A DNA stretch of 64,000 bases from Anaeromyces robustus (Eukaryota; Neocallimastigomycota; Neocallimastigomycetes; Neocallimastigales; Neocallimastigaceae), in assembly GCA_002104895.1 (NCBI GenBank), contig MCFG01000038.1, positions 215,992-279,991 on the forward strand, read 5' to 3'. Positions 1-11,546 of this stretch are shown piece after piece. Made by a program: the position numbers and the translations under genes. Position 1 is the first letter of the stretch. The number at the start of each line of letters is the position of its first letter. The notes below the pieces were generated by a model. The model was given only the letters and a program-made list of their open reading frames with translations. It was not told the DNA's origin and ran no database searches.

Positions 1-162
1 AAATCATTATATCATATTTTTTAATTATTAAAAAAAATAAAAAATAAAAAATAAAAAAAAAAAAAATAAATTAATAAAAATAAATTTATAAATATTTAAA
101 TTTAACTTTAAATTAAAAAAATATTATATATATATATATATAAAATATAAAAAAAAAATAAA

Positions 163-208
<46 letters not shown>

Positions 209-246
209 AAGAATAATAATAATAATATAAAAATAATAATATTTAC

Positions 247-2330
247 CTAATTTCATTTCTGAAAGTTCTTTTTCAAGTTTATTTTTTTCATTTTGTAATC
301 TTAATATTTCACTCTTTTTAACTCTTATCTTTTTTTTTTTTTTGATTATTATATATATTATAAATTTATATTTTAGTATCAAATAATATTTACATTATAT
401 ATACATAGTATATATTTAAATATATAAAAAATTTAAATCTAAAAATCAAATATTTTCCACTTTATTATATTATTATTATTATTAATAAAATGTATTTCTT
501 TTACCTGTTGAATTTTTTCATCATTATCAATTTTTTTAAATTTTTTTAATAAGGTACGATTGCAAAATTTAAATTTTATATTTAATCTTCCAATATCTTT
601 ATATTCTTTTAATAATTTAATAATTTCAAAATTTGTATATTTAATTTCATTTTTAATTTTATTTTCTCTTAAATCCAAAGTAATATGGTATTTATTGGCA
701 TAATCTGTAATTAATTTTACAACTTCAAAATTATTATTACTAATACCATTTAAAAGTGGTGACCAACCATTTTTATTTTTTTCATCCATTTCTAAAATGA
801 TATTATGTTCATTAGCATAATCTATGAGTAATTTAACGATTTCAGAATTATTAACACTTTTATGAGTTGCTTCTAAGAATGGATACCATCCATCCTTATT
901 TTTTCTATTTATATTTAAAAGAATATTATGTTTATTGGCATAATCTATTAATAATTTTACCATTTCAATATTATTATTTCTAATAGAAATATCAAAGGAT
1001 GAAAATCCATTTTTATTTTTTTCATTGATATTTAAAATAATATTATGTTCATTAGCATAATCTATAAATAGTTTAATCATTTCAATATTATTATTACAAG
1101 TAGCTCCTATTAATGGACACCATCCATTAATACTTTTTTCATTTATATTCAAAATAATATGGTGTTCGTTAGCATAGTCCATAATTAATTTAACTATTTC
1201 AGGATTATTAACCTTTTTTTGAGTAGCCTCTAAAATTGGATACCATCCATCATTACTTTTTTCATTTATATTTAAAATAATATTATGTTGGTTGGCATAG
1301 TCCATTAATAATTTAAGTATTTCAATATTATTATTATCAACAGATAAATCAAATGGAAATCGTTCCTTTTTATTTTTTTCATTTATATTTAAAATAATAT
1401 TGTGTTCATTGGCATAGTTCATAAGTAATTTAACTATTTCAGGATTATTAACCTTTTTTTGAGTCGCCAATAAAATTGGATACCAACCATCATTACTTTT
1501 TTCGTTTAATTTTAAAATAATATTATGTTGGTTGGCATAATCCATTAATAATTTTACTATTTCAATATTGTTATGATATATGGCATTAAATAGTGGATAA
1601 TGTTTATCAAAATTTTTTTCATTTAATTTTAAAATTATATTATGTTCATTGGCGTATTCTATAAGTAATTTAACATTTTCTAAATTATTATTACCAGCAG
1701 ATAAATAAATTGGATAATTTCCTATTGGGTTAATTTCATTTATTTCTAAAATAATATTGTGTATTTTAGAATACTCTATAAGTAATTTAACTATTTCAGA
1801 ATTATTAACTTTACAACAAGTAGCCATATGAAGTGGATTTCGTCCATCTCTTCTTTTTTTATTTATATCCAAAATAATATTGTCTTTAGCTGTACTTTCC
1901 AATATAGACTTGACTTTTGCAACATTTTTATTATCAATTTCAGTCCATAATTTATATAACTATATAAATATATATATATATATTTTTTTCATTTTATATT
2001 TGAAATTTTTAGATTTTTATTATTATTATAATAATAATAAGATAATGAAAATATTTTTTTAAATATATTATAATTATAATTATAAATTATTATTAAATAT
2101 ATATATAATAAAAATAATTAAGTAATAATAATAATTAAAAAAAAAACAAATTAATTAAGAAATATATATATATTAAATACATTTATTCTTTATTAATTAA
2201 TATTTTTATTTTTTAAAAAATATATATATATTTTATTTATATCATTTATAATTCTTATTTTATTATTATTATTATTAGTATAATTATTATTATTTACCTT
2301 TAGTTTTCTATTAAATATTGAAGGTACCAT
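247..2330 (-). CDS. Ankyrin-repeat protein with coiled-coil tail (3' end outside window)
   Basis: Product unknown beyond its fold; probably a protein-protein interaction scaffold. I read three exons on the minus strand: 2330-2298 (11 codons, starting MVPSIFNRKLK), 1959-505 (485 codons) and 328-247 (27 codons plus one base). All borders are GT/AG and the first two junctions are phase 0. The middle exon has ten ankyrin-like modules of 39 or 41 residues plus a partial eleventh. Each has the core EIVKLL-DYANEHNIILNINEKN; the 41-residue form (with KVNN or SVNN) occurs as modules 1, 4, 6 and 9. The third exon, IRVKKSEILRLQNEKNKLEK and onward, is a Leu/Glu/Lys heptad stretch that predicts a coiled coil, and it ends at a donor (GTAAAT), so the gene continues left of base 1. 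A later in-frame ATG at 1902 is less likely as start, because coding similarity continues upstream of it to the acceptor at 1960-1961. The modules match the large ankyrin families of anaerobic fungi (family knowledge). Confidence 0.8.
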
Positions 2331-3558
2331 TTTTTTTTATTAAGTATTTTTGAAATTAACACATATATTATTTTTAAAAAAAAAATAGTAATAAAATAAA
2401 TGAAATAATAATAATAATAAAAATATAAATAAAAAAAATAATTAATTACAAAAAAAAGAAAAGCCTTTTTTTTTTTTTTTTTAAAAAATGTAGTCTGATT
2501 TTTTAAAACTTTATTAATTTTATTTAATTTTATAACTTTATTTTATTATATTTTTATTATATTTTTATTATATTTTTATTATATTCTATTATATTAATAT
2601 TATTATTTTTATTAGAGTTTGTTACATTAAAATTCAAATTATTTTTTATTAATGATTTATTATGAATTTATTTTATTTTATATTTGTTAATATTATTCTA
2701 TACAATTTTTATTATATATTTTATATATTTTATATATTGTATATTGTTAAATTCTATATATTGTTATATGGTTATATTTTATATATTGTTATATGATTAT
2801 ATGGTTATATGGTTATATTGTATTATATTTTATATATATAAATATATAGTCTATACATTTTATATTTTCAATAAATTTTATTCAATTCTATTATATATAA
2901 TTCATATATTTTATATATATAAAAATGTAATTAATCTATATTCCATATTAAATAAATCTTTTTAATTAATTATTATTTTATTTTAAAATTTTTTATTTTT
3001 TATTTTTAATATTTATTTATATTAATAATTTAATTCTACTTATATTCATTTATATTTACTTATATATTTATTATTTATTTATTATTTATTTATTTATTTA
3101 TAAATTTTAATATTATCTCTTTTTTTTTAATTTTTTTTAAACATATCTTTAATTGGTAAAATTTAATATATTTTTATATTTCTTTGGTAATTATTATTAT
3201 TGTTTTAAATATTTTGGTAATTATACTTCCTTTATATATATATATATTCTATTTATTCTATAAATATATATATAAAATTTATTTCTTTTTATTTTATCCT
3301 TTCTTTTTTATTTTTTTTTTCTTTTCTTTATGTATTCATAATTACTTTTTTAATCATTATATTATATTTAGAAACAATTACATTTTCATCAATTTTAAAA
3401 ATTATTATTATTATTATTTTTATTATTATTACTCCTATTACTATTACTACTATTATTATTATTATTATAAAATAATAATAGTGATAAAGAAACCAATAAA
3501 TTCATAAAGGAACATCCTTAAATCATCAATATTTGAATTAAATTAAAATATCAATCAG

Positions 3559-3590
<32 letters not shown>

Positions 3591-5149
3591 CAGTACGTTT
3601 TGGAAAATCTGGTTTTTAAATTTTAATTGAACATGATATGTTTGTTTTATCTTCTATAACCAATAGGTAAAATATCTGTGTGTGTATATATCTACTAAAT
3701 TTAAATTTAAAAGTTATATAGATCTCCTCATTCTTTTTTTTTTTTTAAAAAAAATATATATATATATTAAAAAATTAATAATATAAAAAAAAAGAATAAT
3801 AAAAACTGAAAAAAGAATTTTTAAAAACAAAAATCTTTAAATAAATAATAATTTTATGAATCAATTATCTTTAATTCTTTGTTTCATTATTAATCTTAAA
3901 ACAAATAAAAGAAGTATTAATTAGGACAAAGTTTACTTAATTATCATCTTTAAAACTTTACTAAATCTTTTTATTAGAATCAATTTTCTATTCATAATCT
4001 TCTTTCTTAATAATAAAATCTCTCCTATTATAATTTAGAATTGCTTTAAATTTTAGTCTTGATTTTGACTTTTACCCCTTTAAAAAAAATTATATAATTT
4101 TCAAATTTTTAATTCTAGTTTTTATTAATAATTTATTAATTTTATATGTCCTGTACTAAAAAAAATGGAATAATTTCATCTTCAAAAAATCCTCTATAAC
4201 AACAACTATATTTATTTTTATTATTAATATTTTTATATTTTTATTTTATATATACATATATATACTTTTCTGATAATCATTAATAATGTTATTAATAATA
4301 AAAAGGATTTGATAATGTTTTAAAATAATAATTTAATCTTTATCAATTTCTATTCTATTAATTTCTGAAAGAATCAGAAGACGGATTATTAATTTTTAAT
4401 ACATACATTTTAAAAGGAAAGAATATAAAGTTTTCAAAAAAATTAAAAATAAAAAAAAATTAAAAAAAAAATAAAAAAAAAAACTCCCTTATAGAAAAAA
4501 CAATAATCACTTATTATCATATTATATTTAAAAGATATATATATATATATATATATAAACTGATAAAATTATTTCATAAAAAAAGTATTTTCAACAATAC
4601 AATTTACCTTTTTGAACACCTATTAATTTAAATAAAAAAATGAAAAATATTGAAAGTGTATACCATAAAAAGAATATCAGAATTTTTTTATATAGTAATT
4701 TTATTGATAAGTATTAATTAATAATTCTAATTATATTACAAAAAGAAATAAAAAATATATATAATAGAAGTTTTTTTTTAAATATTATATAATTTTTCAA
4801 TGTTTAAAATAGTATATAAATGTATACCTATTTTATTTATTTGAATTTATATTGTTTTGTTAATTACTTTCATTAAATATACATATAATTTTGAAAGAAT
4901 TATTAAGTATATAGAAATAACGATTTTTTTAAAATATTCCTTTAATATATATATAAATTTGATAAGATAAAAAAAAAAAAAATTAATAGATTTTAATTGT
5001 TATATGTTACACAATCAATTTTTTTTTTTAATAATATAAATTGTAAAGAAAAAAAAAATTTTTATACACACTTCTTTATAATTTTATAATTTTTATGGTC
5101 AATATTTAATATTTAATATTTAATATTTAATATTATTATAAATAAAATA

Positions 5150-5182
<33 letters not shown>

Positions 5183-5588
5183 ATAAAAAAAAAAAAAAAG
5201 CAATTGGAAACATTATTTAATTTTCAAAAACTTAATTATTAAAAAAAGATTAAAATTTAAGTTATATGTAATTAATAAAGTAAAGTAAAGTAATTTCTAA
5301 TATTGCAAAATAATAATAAAAAATGCCATTCCCAATAATATTATAAATATTATATTATTTTATATTATATTATATATTAAGTAATGAGTGATAATAACTA
5401 AAAAGATTTTTTTTTATTTTCTGAAATGATAAATAATTGAATGAATGAATAAATAAATAAATAAATAACTAAATAAATAAATAACTAAATAAATAAATAA
5501 ACAAATAAATAAATAAATAAATAAATATTATAATAATAATATAATAATAAAAATATAATAATATAATAGGATTAAATAAAATAATTTC

Positions 5589-5619
<31 letters not shown>

Positions 5620-5660
5620 AATAAAATTAATAAATAAATAAATAAATAAATAAAATAAAA

Positions 5661-5727
<67 letters not shown>

Positions 5728-6340
5728 AATATTAGTAAAGATTGATTTATGTTATGTTGTAAATAAAAAAAATTAAATAAAAATAAAAATTAGTACAATT
5801 TTCAAAAGAATTTATAATCTTAATCTTGTGTAACATCAAAATTAACATTTTATTAAAAGAAAAAAATAATTTTAAAAATTTAAAAGTTTAAAAAAATTAA
5901 TTGATTATATCAATGACTATAATTAAATTATAAAAAACTAAAAAGAAAAGGAAAAAAAGAAAAAGAAAAAAAATGTAAAAAAGATATTAAACTTTTTATT
6001 TTTAAATTAAAGAGAAAATAAAAATTTTTTTATTTATGACTGTATATAAAAAAGTAAAAAAAAAAAGAAAGGATTTTTCATTCTTCATTATTTATTATAT
6101 TTTCCTACTTTCTTTTTTCTTTTTAATAATAATATATTAAATTTTTTTTTTTTTTTATAAAATTAAATTAAATTAAATTAAGTGGCTTTTCCTAATGATA
6201 GAAAAATCAAATAAAATCTTGTAAAAAAAAAGAAATTGGATAAAAAAATATTTTATAATTAATTATTGTATTAATTAATATTATTTAAATTTGTATAAAT
6301 TCCTTATATTCAATACATTGATTATCATGTATACAGAAAA
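2331..6340. other. AT-rich intergenic region
   Basis: I recognise no gene here. It holds TTA and TTTA tracts, poly(A)/poly(T) runs, and an AAAT-type array at about 5,440-5,725 with short interruptions. Segments near 3,570-3,700 and 3,840-4,220 are less repetitive than their surroundings but show no open frame worth calling on either strand. Long hydrophobic Tyr/Ile/Phe-rich frames at 2,684-2,965 and 3,184-3,507 are what AT-rich repeats produce by chance. Confidence 0.6.
5440..5725. repeat. Interrupted AAAT microsatellite
   Basis: Runs of AAAT broken by AACT, ATAATA and AAAATAAAATT interruptions. The longest clean block is at about 5,658-5,727. Confidence 0.85.
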
Positions 6341-6365
6341 TTTTCTGGGAAAAACATAAGTTTTT

Positions 6366-7110
6366 TCAACCCCCCTCTACAATAAATACTCCATCAACTG
6401 GTGTTGGGATTCTAAGGATATAATCTTTATGAATTTTAGAGATATGTAATAACATTGTTTTCCCACTTTTAAATGATCATAGTCTACTTTAGGAATAGAA
6501 ATAGACAAAGGATTCAATTAAGGGAACGTTTTTTTCCAAAAAAATAATTTAATATCATACAACTTTTTTTATAAATAATTTATCTATATTGGTATAGACA
6601 CTATATTTTATTTATAAATTTTGTTATATATATAAACATTTTCAGCCAATTATTGTCATGGAATGATTTCTTTATTAAAAAATTTAAAATTAATTAATTA
6701 ATCATATTTATAATCAGTTGAAAGCAACTTATTATACTCCTCCTTTTAGAAGATATATTTGGTATCTTCAAATACATGCCGCTCAAAAAAGTTAAAGTAA
6801 ATCACGGTTTCATTCATGTTTTCAAAGATACGACATAGTAAAAGAGGTAGAACAGGATTTCTTGATCCAAAGGCAACATTATATATATCATGTGATGTAT
6901 CGTAAGGTTGATCCCCGATCATCACCACTTTAAGCAATCGATAAATAATCATTTATAGATCGATGTTTAAATAATGGTATATATTTCTATATAATTTTTT
7001 GCTTTACACGTTCAGTCATCCATCCTTTACCTTCTCATTATTATCTATTATGGGAACCTTTCACCAATAATTTAGTTCAATATATATCCAACCATCATCC
7101 TGTAGTTTTT
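6366..7110 (-). pseudogene. Decayed coding remnant, possibly UDG-like; origin uncertain
   Basis: This stretch has markedly more GC and codon-like structure than its flanks. Minus-strand frame 6952-6746 (68 codons) contains KVVMIGDQPYD, then AFGSRNPVLPLLLCRIFEN. The order resembles family 1 uracil-DNA glycosylases: a KVV-GQDPY catalytic loop followed by AF...P-SL-NI-E. Here the key residues read GDQPY, not GQDPY, so the catalytic Asp would be displaced. Coding-like sequence continues upstream to about 7,110 in another frame (GWMTERVKQKI). Downstream, 6455-6366 encodes a separate fragment ending IPTPVDGVFIVEGG, which I cannot assign. Stops and frame changes separate all pieces, so this is not a working gene. 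UDG similarity is my weak reading. A virus-derived or transposon-derived relic is possible, as is chance. I have not joined the frames. Confidence 0.3.
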
Positions 7111-7588
7111 TTTATTTTTAAAATTTAACACTTTAAAATTAAAGTAAAGAAAAAAGAAATATTAAAATATTTTTTTTTAATATCTAATAAAAATAAAAAA
7201 AAAAATAAAAAATATAATATACTATATGATAATATATAATATTATATTATAAACATAAAATGTTTATATATATAGATTATTTAAATTTAAATTTATATTT
7301 AAATATAAAATATTTTTTTATTTTTTTATATGAATAAATTCAATTATATTTTTTTAATAAAAAATATCGTTTAAATTGAAAAAAATTAAATATTTAAAAT
7401 AATAAAATGTAAATAAATAAAAATAAAAATAGCAAGACATTATTTAACATTTATTTTCTATTTATATTTTTCTATATTTCTAAATCGTCATAAGTACCTT
7501 TTTTAAATATAAAAGATAAAAAAGTTATGAATTCAATTATACTGTTATTCTTAATTTTTAATTGTGTTACCTATAATTCAAAGAATAT

Positions 7589-7623
<35 letters not shown>

Positions 7624-7667
7624 TATATCCATATTTAATTTAAAGAAATGTTTATTATAAATTTTTA

Positions 7668-7712
7668 CTGAAAAGAAAATATTATTAACAAAATAATTTT
7701 TTCTTTTCAGTA
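7668..7712. repeat. Inverted repeat (hairpin)
   Basis: Left arm ACTGAAAAGAAAA and right arm TTTTCTTTTCAGT are exact reverse complements around an AT-rich loop. It could fold as a cruciform or RNA hairpin; no function assigned. Confidence 0.75.
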
Positions 7713-7718
7713 AAAAAA

Positions 7719-7783
7719 AATATAAAATATGAAATAGAATAAATAATACAATTATTTATTCTATTTCATATTTTATATTTTTA
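7719..7783. repeat. Inverted repeat (hairpin)
   Basis: The left arm includes AAATATGAAATAGAATAAAT and the right arm ATTTATTCTATTTCATATTT, which are exact reverse complements; the pairing extends on both sides. It begins within ten bases of the preceding hairpin. Confidence 0.75.
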
Positions 7784-8262
7784 ATCAAAAATTGTTAAAT
7801 ATATTTACTTTATTAGTACCATATTAAATTTTCTTTTTTACCAAATTTTTATTTGTTAATAACAAATTTTAAATTTTTTATTTTATTTAATACTTTAAAA
7901 TTAATATTTTTTTTTTTTTTTTTAATTTTATAGTTTTATTTTTATTTTTAACATTTTTTTTATTGAATTATTTATTTATTTATTTTCTAAATTATTAATT
8001 TTATTTAATTTATTATTTTATTTTTATTTAAATATTATATTTTTATATTTAAAACATTATAAACTAAAAAACATTATTTTAGTTATAAATTATTTTATAT
8101 AGAATTTATTTGAAATAAAATAATACTTATATTTACAAATAATTAATTTTATAGCATGAATATAAAGATTTTTTATTTTTATTATTTTATAAATTCTATA
8201 AATTTTTTTTAAAATTATTAATATTTATTATTTTAAAATAATATATTATAATTAAAAGAATT

Positions 8263-8436
8263 TTAAAAAATAGTATTCTCTTATTTGGAAATGATATTAT
8301 TATTTTTAGTATATTTAATTTTAAAAAATAGTATTCTCTTATTTGGAAATGATATTATTATTTTTAGTATATTTAATTTTAAAAAATAGTATTCTCTTAT
8401 TTGGAAATGATATTATTATTTTTAGTATATTTAATT
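8263..8436. repeat. Three-copy 58-bp tandem repeat at the LINE 3' flank
   Basis: Three near-identical copies of a 58-bp unit containing AGTATTCTCTTATTTGGAAA. Equivalent positions are 8271, 8329 and 8387. The last copy runs directly into the T-run that is the LINE poly(A) tail on this strand. Confidence 0.9.
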
Positions 8437-8683
8437 TTTTTTTTTTTTTTTATGGCATACAATTTGTACGTCACTTTTATTGAATTTAAATATTAAAATA
8501 CATGAATCATAAAAAAACACATAATAAAATAAAAAATGATACTAAAAAAATAAAAAACAAGTAAAATATTATAGATAATAATAAATAATACTGGAGGGAA
8601 AAAAAGAATAGTATAATAATATTTAAAAACAATAAATCCATACAAGCCCTTAATTCTAAATATAGAATTAAAGTAAAATTGAT

Positions 8684-9499
8684 CTATCCTATTCCACTAG
8701 GGTCGGAAATAGGATCGGCATTTGCCCTACTACTACTAGGCTGTCCTACTGTGTTATCAGCATTGACGTTCCTGGAGAGGTTGGTTTTAAATTTATTGAA
8801 CAATATATGTTGTCTTTTACAGACAACAGGCATGATATCATTCAATAGAGCCGCAGATCGCAACAAGAATGGGGATTTTGAATAAGTACCAAATTCAGTC
8901 TGACACTTAAACAAACATTCCCATTCCTTTTTGTATGGACTATTGTTAATTCTATCACTAAAACCATAATCCCTTCCACCTATTAAAAAAATATAAATAC
9001 TATACCTATTAACTATTTTTTTATTACCTAATATATCTATATTACTAATACTATTAATCCTCATATTATTTCTACTTTTATAACCCTTAACAATATTATT
9101 AATTCTATTATCCACACTGGTCCTAACTAAACTATTAAAAAGACTATCTAAAAAATAAAAAAAATTTCTATCTAGATCAGAGAAGTGATCAATACGAAGA
9201 TTTTTAAATAAGAAACAATTTATAAACCAATGATCAATTCTCTGATAACTGTCACAATGGAAACAACATGAACAACAATTAGGACAAGAATTATTAATCA
9301 TTTTAGTAGCTTTAGCAACTCTAGCATCGATTTTATATCCACATCTTGCCCTAAGTATCCACCTAAAACCTTTGCTATATTCAGGAAATTCTAGATTAAG
9401 CTTTAAGTAATTCCTTGATTCTTCAAAGTTGTACATTTTATAAGTTTTAGCTTTAACTGATTTATTACTGTTCATGTCTCTGTCCCAATAGAATTCCAT
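8684..9499 (-). pseudogene. LINE C-terminal zinc-knuckle domain
   Basis: Begins RNYLKLNLEFPEYSKGFRWI, the typical linker before the C-terminal zinc domain of LINE ORF2. This is followed by CPNCCSCCFHC...IDHWFINC, that is C-x2-C ... H-x4-C as in the terminal knuckle of many non-LTR elements. The remaining 150 residues are basic and Asn-rich. The stop at 8,684-8,686 would be the element's ORF end, followed by about 230 bp of 3' UTR and the poly(A) tract. Confidence 0.75.
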
Positions 9500-9597
9500 A
9501 ATTTCTTTAGTAGAGGATGAAATATTGTTTAATTTATCATTTAATATTTTACTTTCTTTGTCCCAAGTCCATTTTCTTGTTGTAGCAACATTATTAA

Positions 9598-9921
9598 CTA
9601 TCTTTGAGATAATACAGTTGGAGTCCTTCCACTTATTAAAACATTTTTAACTTGAGCTAAAGCACATTTACCAGAAAGTGGAGAAATATTGAGTTCTTTT
9701 GAGATGCAATAAATAGAAACAAAAGAATTAGGTTTCGAGTAGCCTAAAATCCAATAAAAACTTTTGTTAATAATTGTTTGTGTAGAACTAGTATTGTTTT
9801 TGTTAGAACCAAGCAAAGGAGCGTAATAGGAAACTTGTCCAATAACTTTTGCAGAGAATAAAGTTCTTTTAAGAGGAATAGGAATCAGATCATTTTTTAA
9901 AAAACCTTGAATTGAAAACAA
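9598..9921 (-). pseudogene. LINE thumb-region fragment
   Basis: Has the post-RT pattern of LINE ORF2 proteins: PLKRTLFSAKVIGQVSYYAP, then NKSFYWILGY and a block ending ELNISPLSGKCALAQ. It overlaps the previous fragment by 32 bases in another frame, which marks a frameshift at about 9,890-9,920. Confidence 0.7.
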
Positions 9922-10153
9922 AAGCCTTATTAACTTTATTTTTCAATTTATTAATAACGAATTTTAAATCTAGAGTTTTGTGAAAGGGAATACCAAGGTA
10001 AGTATAACAATCTGTTTTAGGGATTGCGGTTCCCGTTAAATAAAAGGTAGGGTCTTCTCTAAGAATAAATACCGATTTTTCATGTCTAACAGCTAATGTG
10101 GCACATTTATTAATTCCAAAAGTCATCTCATTGTCCTTAGCCCATTTACCCAA
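9890..10153 (-). pseudogene. RT palm/thumb fragment of the LINE
   Basis: Contains WAKDNEMTFGINKCATL, the usual block after the FADD box of non-LTR RTs (small polar W-A-x-xN--F-xx-K-C), then YTYLGIPF, matching the conserved YLG motif of RT motif E. It is offset by a frame break from the preceding RT core and from the following fragment. Confidence 0.8.
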
Positions 10154-10171
10154 CTGAGCGAAGAAGTTTGC

Positions 10172-10723
10172 TCATACGAGATCTACTAGGGACACAAAGA
10201 ACAATATCATCAGCAAATAGTCCTCCACAACAATATTCAGTATAGTATCAATTTTCACACCATTATGCAGAAGGCAATTATTGAAGATGTCGTTGATAAA
10301 CAAATTAAAAAGTATAGGAGATAAGGGACATCCTTGTCGAATTCCTTTAAATATACTGAAGGGATCAGAAAATTGTTCTATTAATTTTAACACAAGCTTT
10401 GGAAAACAGATATAGGTTCTCCAAAAATTGAAAGCATTTTCCTTGTATACCAAGAGTATATATATTTTCGACAAAATGTTATAAATGGGCACAGAATCGT
10501 AAGCTTTTTTTAAGATCCTAAAATACCAACCTCTAGACCACATAGATCGTTTAACTGAAAGAATGTACTTGTTGAACTCCTTAAATTTCGGTTCCAGAAA
10601 ATTCATGAGTGAAGGCCATTGATGAAGATAATGCCTAGTGTTATTAATATCAGTTCCATAACAGCGGAATCCACGAACAAAAACATCACTATTTCCGTTA
10701 CTATTATAAAAATTTCGTACCAT
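10172..10723 (-). pseudogene. Reverse transcriptase core fragment of the LINE
   Basis: Contains the first catalytic Asp in LKKAYDSVP (RT motif A) and the RT motif B block GIRQGCPLSPILFNLFINDI, both diagnostic of non-LTR reverse transcriptases. The frame then leaves the true coding frame. The next motif, GLFADDIVLC (RT motif C, the two catalytic Asp), lies in another frame at about 10,200-10,235. The ATG at 10,723 is only the first Met in the open frame and not a biological start. Confidence 0.85.
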
Positions 10724-10929
10724 TGTAATATATATATATAATATTGATGAAAAAAATTAAAAAACAATAAAATGAAAGTACTAAACTAAAACAGATCGAG
10801 TTAAAAATATAGACTAGTAATAACTGAATGTAAATTTTTTCTGTTGTTTAAATTTTCAATTGTTTATCTTCTTTACTCTATTATAAAAGTGCTTGTGAAT
10901 ATTGTTATTTTATAAGTTTCCAATATATT

Positions 10930-11315
10930 TATATTGGAAACTTGTAAAATCTTAAATTCATGAAAATTAAAAAAAAAAGTTAAAGGTGCAGAACTCAAAA
11001 ATAAACTGTTCTAATTTCTAATAGTAAAATCTTAAAATTCATGAAAATTAAAAAAAAAAAAGTTAAAGGTGCAGAACTCAAAAATAACTGTTCTAATTTC
11101 TAATAGTAAAATCTTAAAATTCATGAAAATTAAAAAAAAAAAAAAAAAAGTTAAAGGTGCAGAACTCAAAAAAAAAAAAAAAAAAAAAATAACTGTTCTA
11201 ATTTCTAATAGTAAAATCTTAAATTCATGAAAATTAAAAAAAAAAAAAAAAAAGTTAAAGGTGCAGAACTCAAAAAAAAAAAAAAAAAAAAAATAACTGT
11301 TCTAATTTCTAATAA
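10930..11315. repeat. Four tandem 80-105-bp monomers upstream of the LINE
   Basis: About four head-to-tail copies of a unit containing TTCATGAAAATTAAAA, AAAGTTAAAGGTGCAGAACT and ACTGTTCTAATTTCTAATA. Copies differ mainly in two A-runs, which lengthen from left to right (the second grows from 5 to more than 20 A). They sit on the 5' side of the LINE, 200 bp beyond its truncated end. Confidence 0.85.
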
Positions 11316-11505
11316 AAGTATAAGCACATGCTTTTGAGTGAATCAAGCTCATACAAAAATTAAAGTAAAAAGTAAATAACAATGGATTCATACAGTGATA
11401 ATATACAGAAATACATGATAGGTAAATATAAAAGAAAATTTAAATATCTCATTTTCTAGTGTGTGTGTATTTATAAATTTATAAATACACACTAGAAAAA
11501 AAAAA

Positions 11506-11546
<41 letters not shown>

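Larger units (their letters stand above)
7111..8262. other. AT-rich intergenic region with two perfect-stem hairpins
   Basis: No gene recognised. Two hairpins lie close together at about 7,668-7,712 and 7,719-7,783, just after a run of about 30 T. The rest is AT-rich filler. Confidence 0.6.
8437..10730 (-). mobile_element. 5'-truncated, frameshifted non-LTR (LINE-type) retrotransposon
   Basis: About 2.3 kb read on the minus strand. In order: the middle of a reverse transcriptase (KKAYDSVP, then GIRQGCPLSPILFNLFINDI), the catalytic box FADD in a different frame near 10,205-10,230, a WAKDNEMTFGINKC segment, a thumb-like region, and a C-terminal Cys/His zinc domain. The 3' end is a run of about 18 A (seen as T at 8,437-8,451). 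No endonuclease and no N-terminal RT blocks are present, so the copy is 5'-truncated near 10,730. At least three frame changes (around 10,215, 10,160 and 9,910) and a further gap near 9,550 show that it cannot encode an active protein. GC content is clearly higher than the surroundings, as expected for an insertion. Confidence 0.9.

Noticed and set aside
113-382. 89-codon frame with poly-Phe
   Set aside because: Only its first part (328-247) is a real exon; the rest is intron with poly(A) read as Phe.
2684-3507. Two hydrophobic Tyr/Ile/Phe frames
   Set aside because: Product of TATATT and TTA repeats; no motif, no codon bias.
8679-8885. 68-codon plus-strand frame
   Set aside because: Antisense of the LINE zinc-domain frame.
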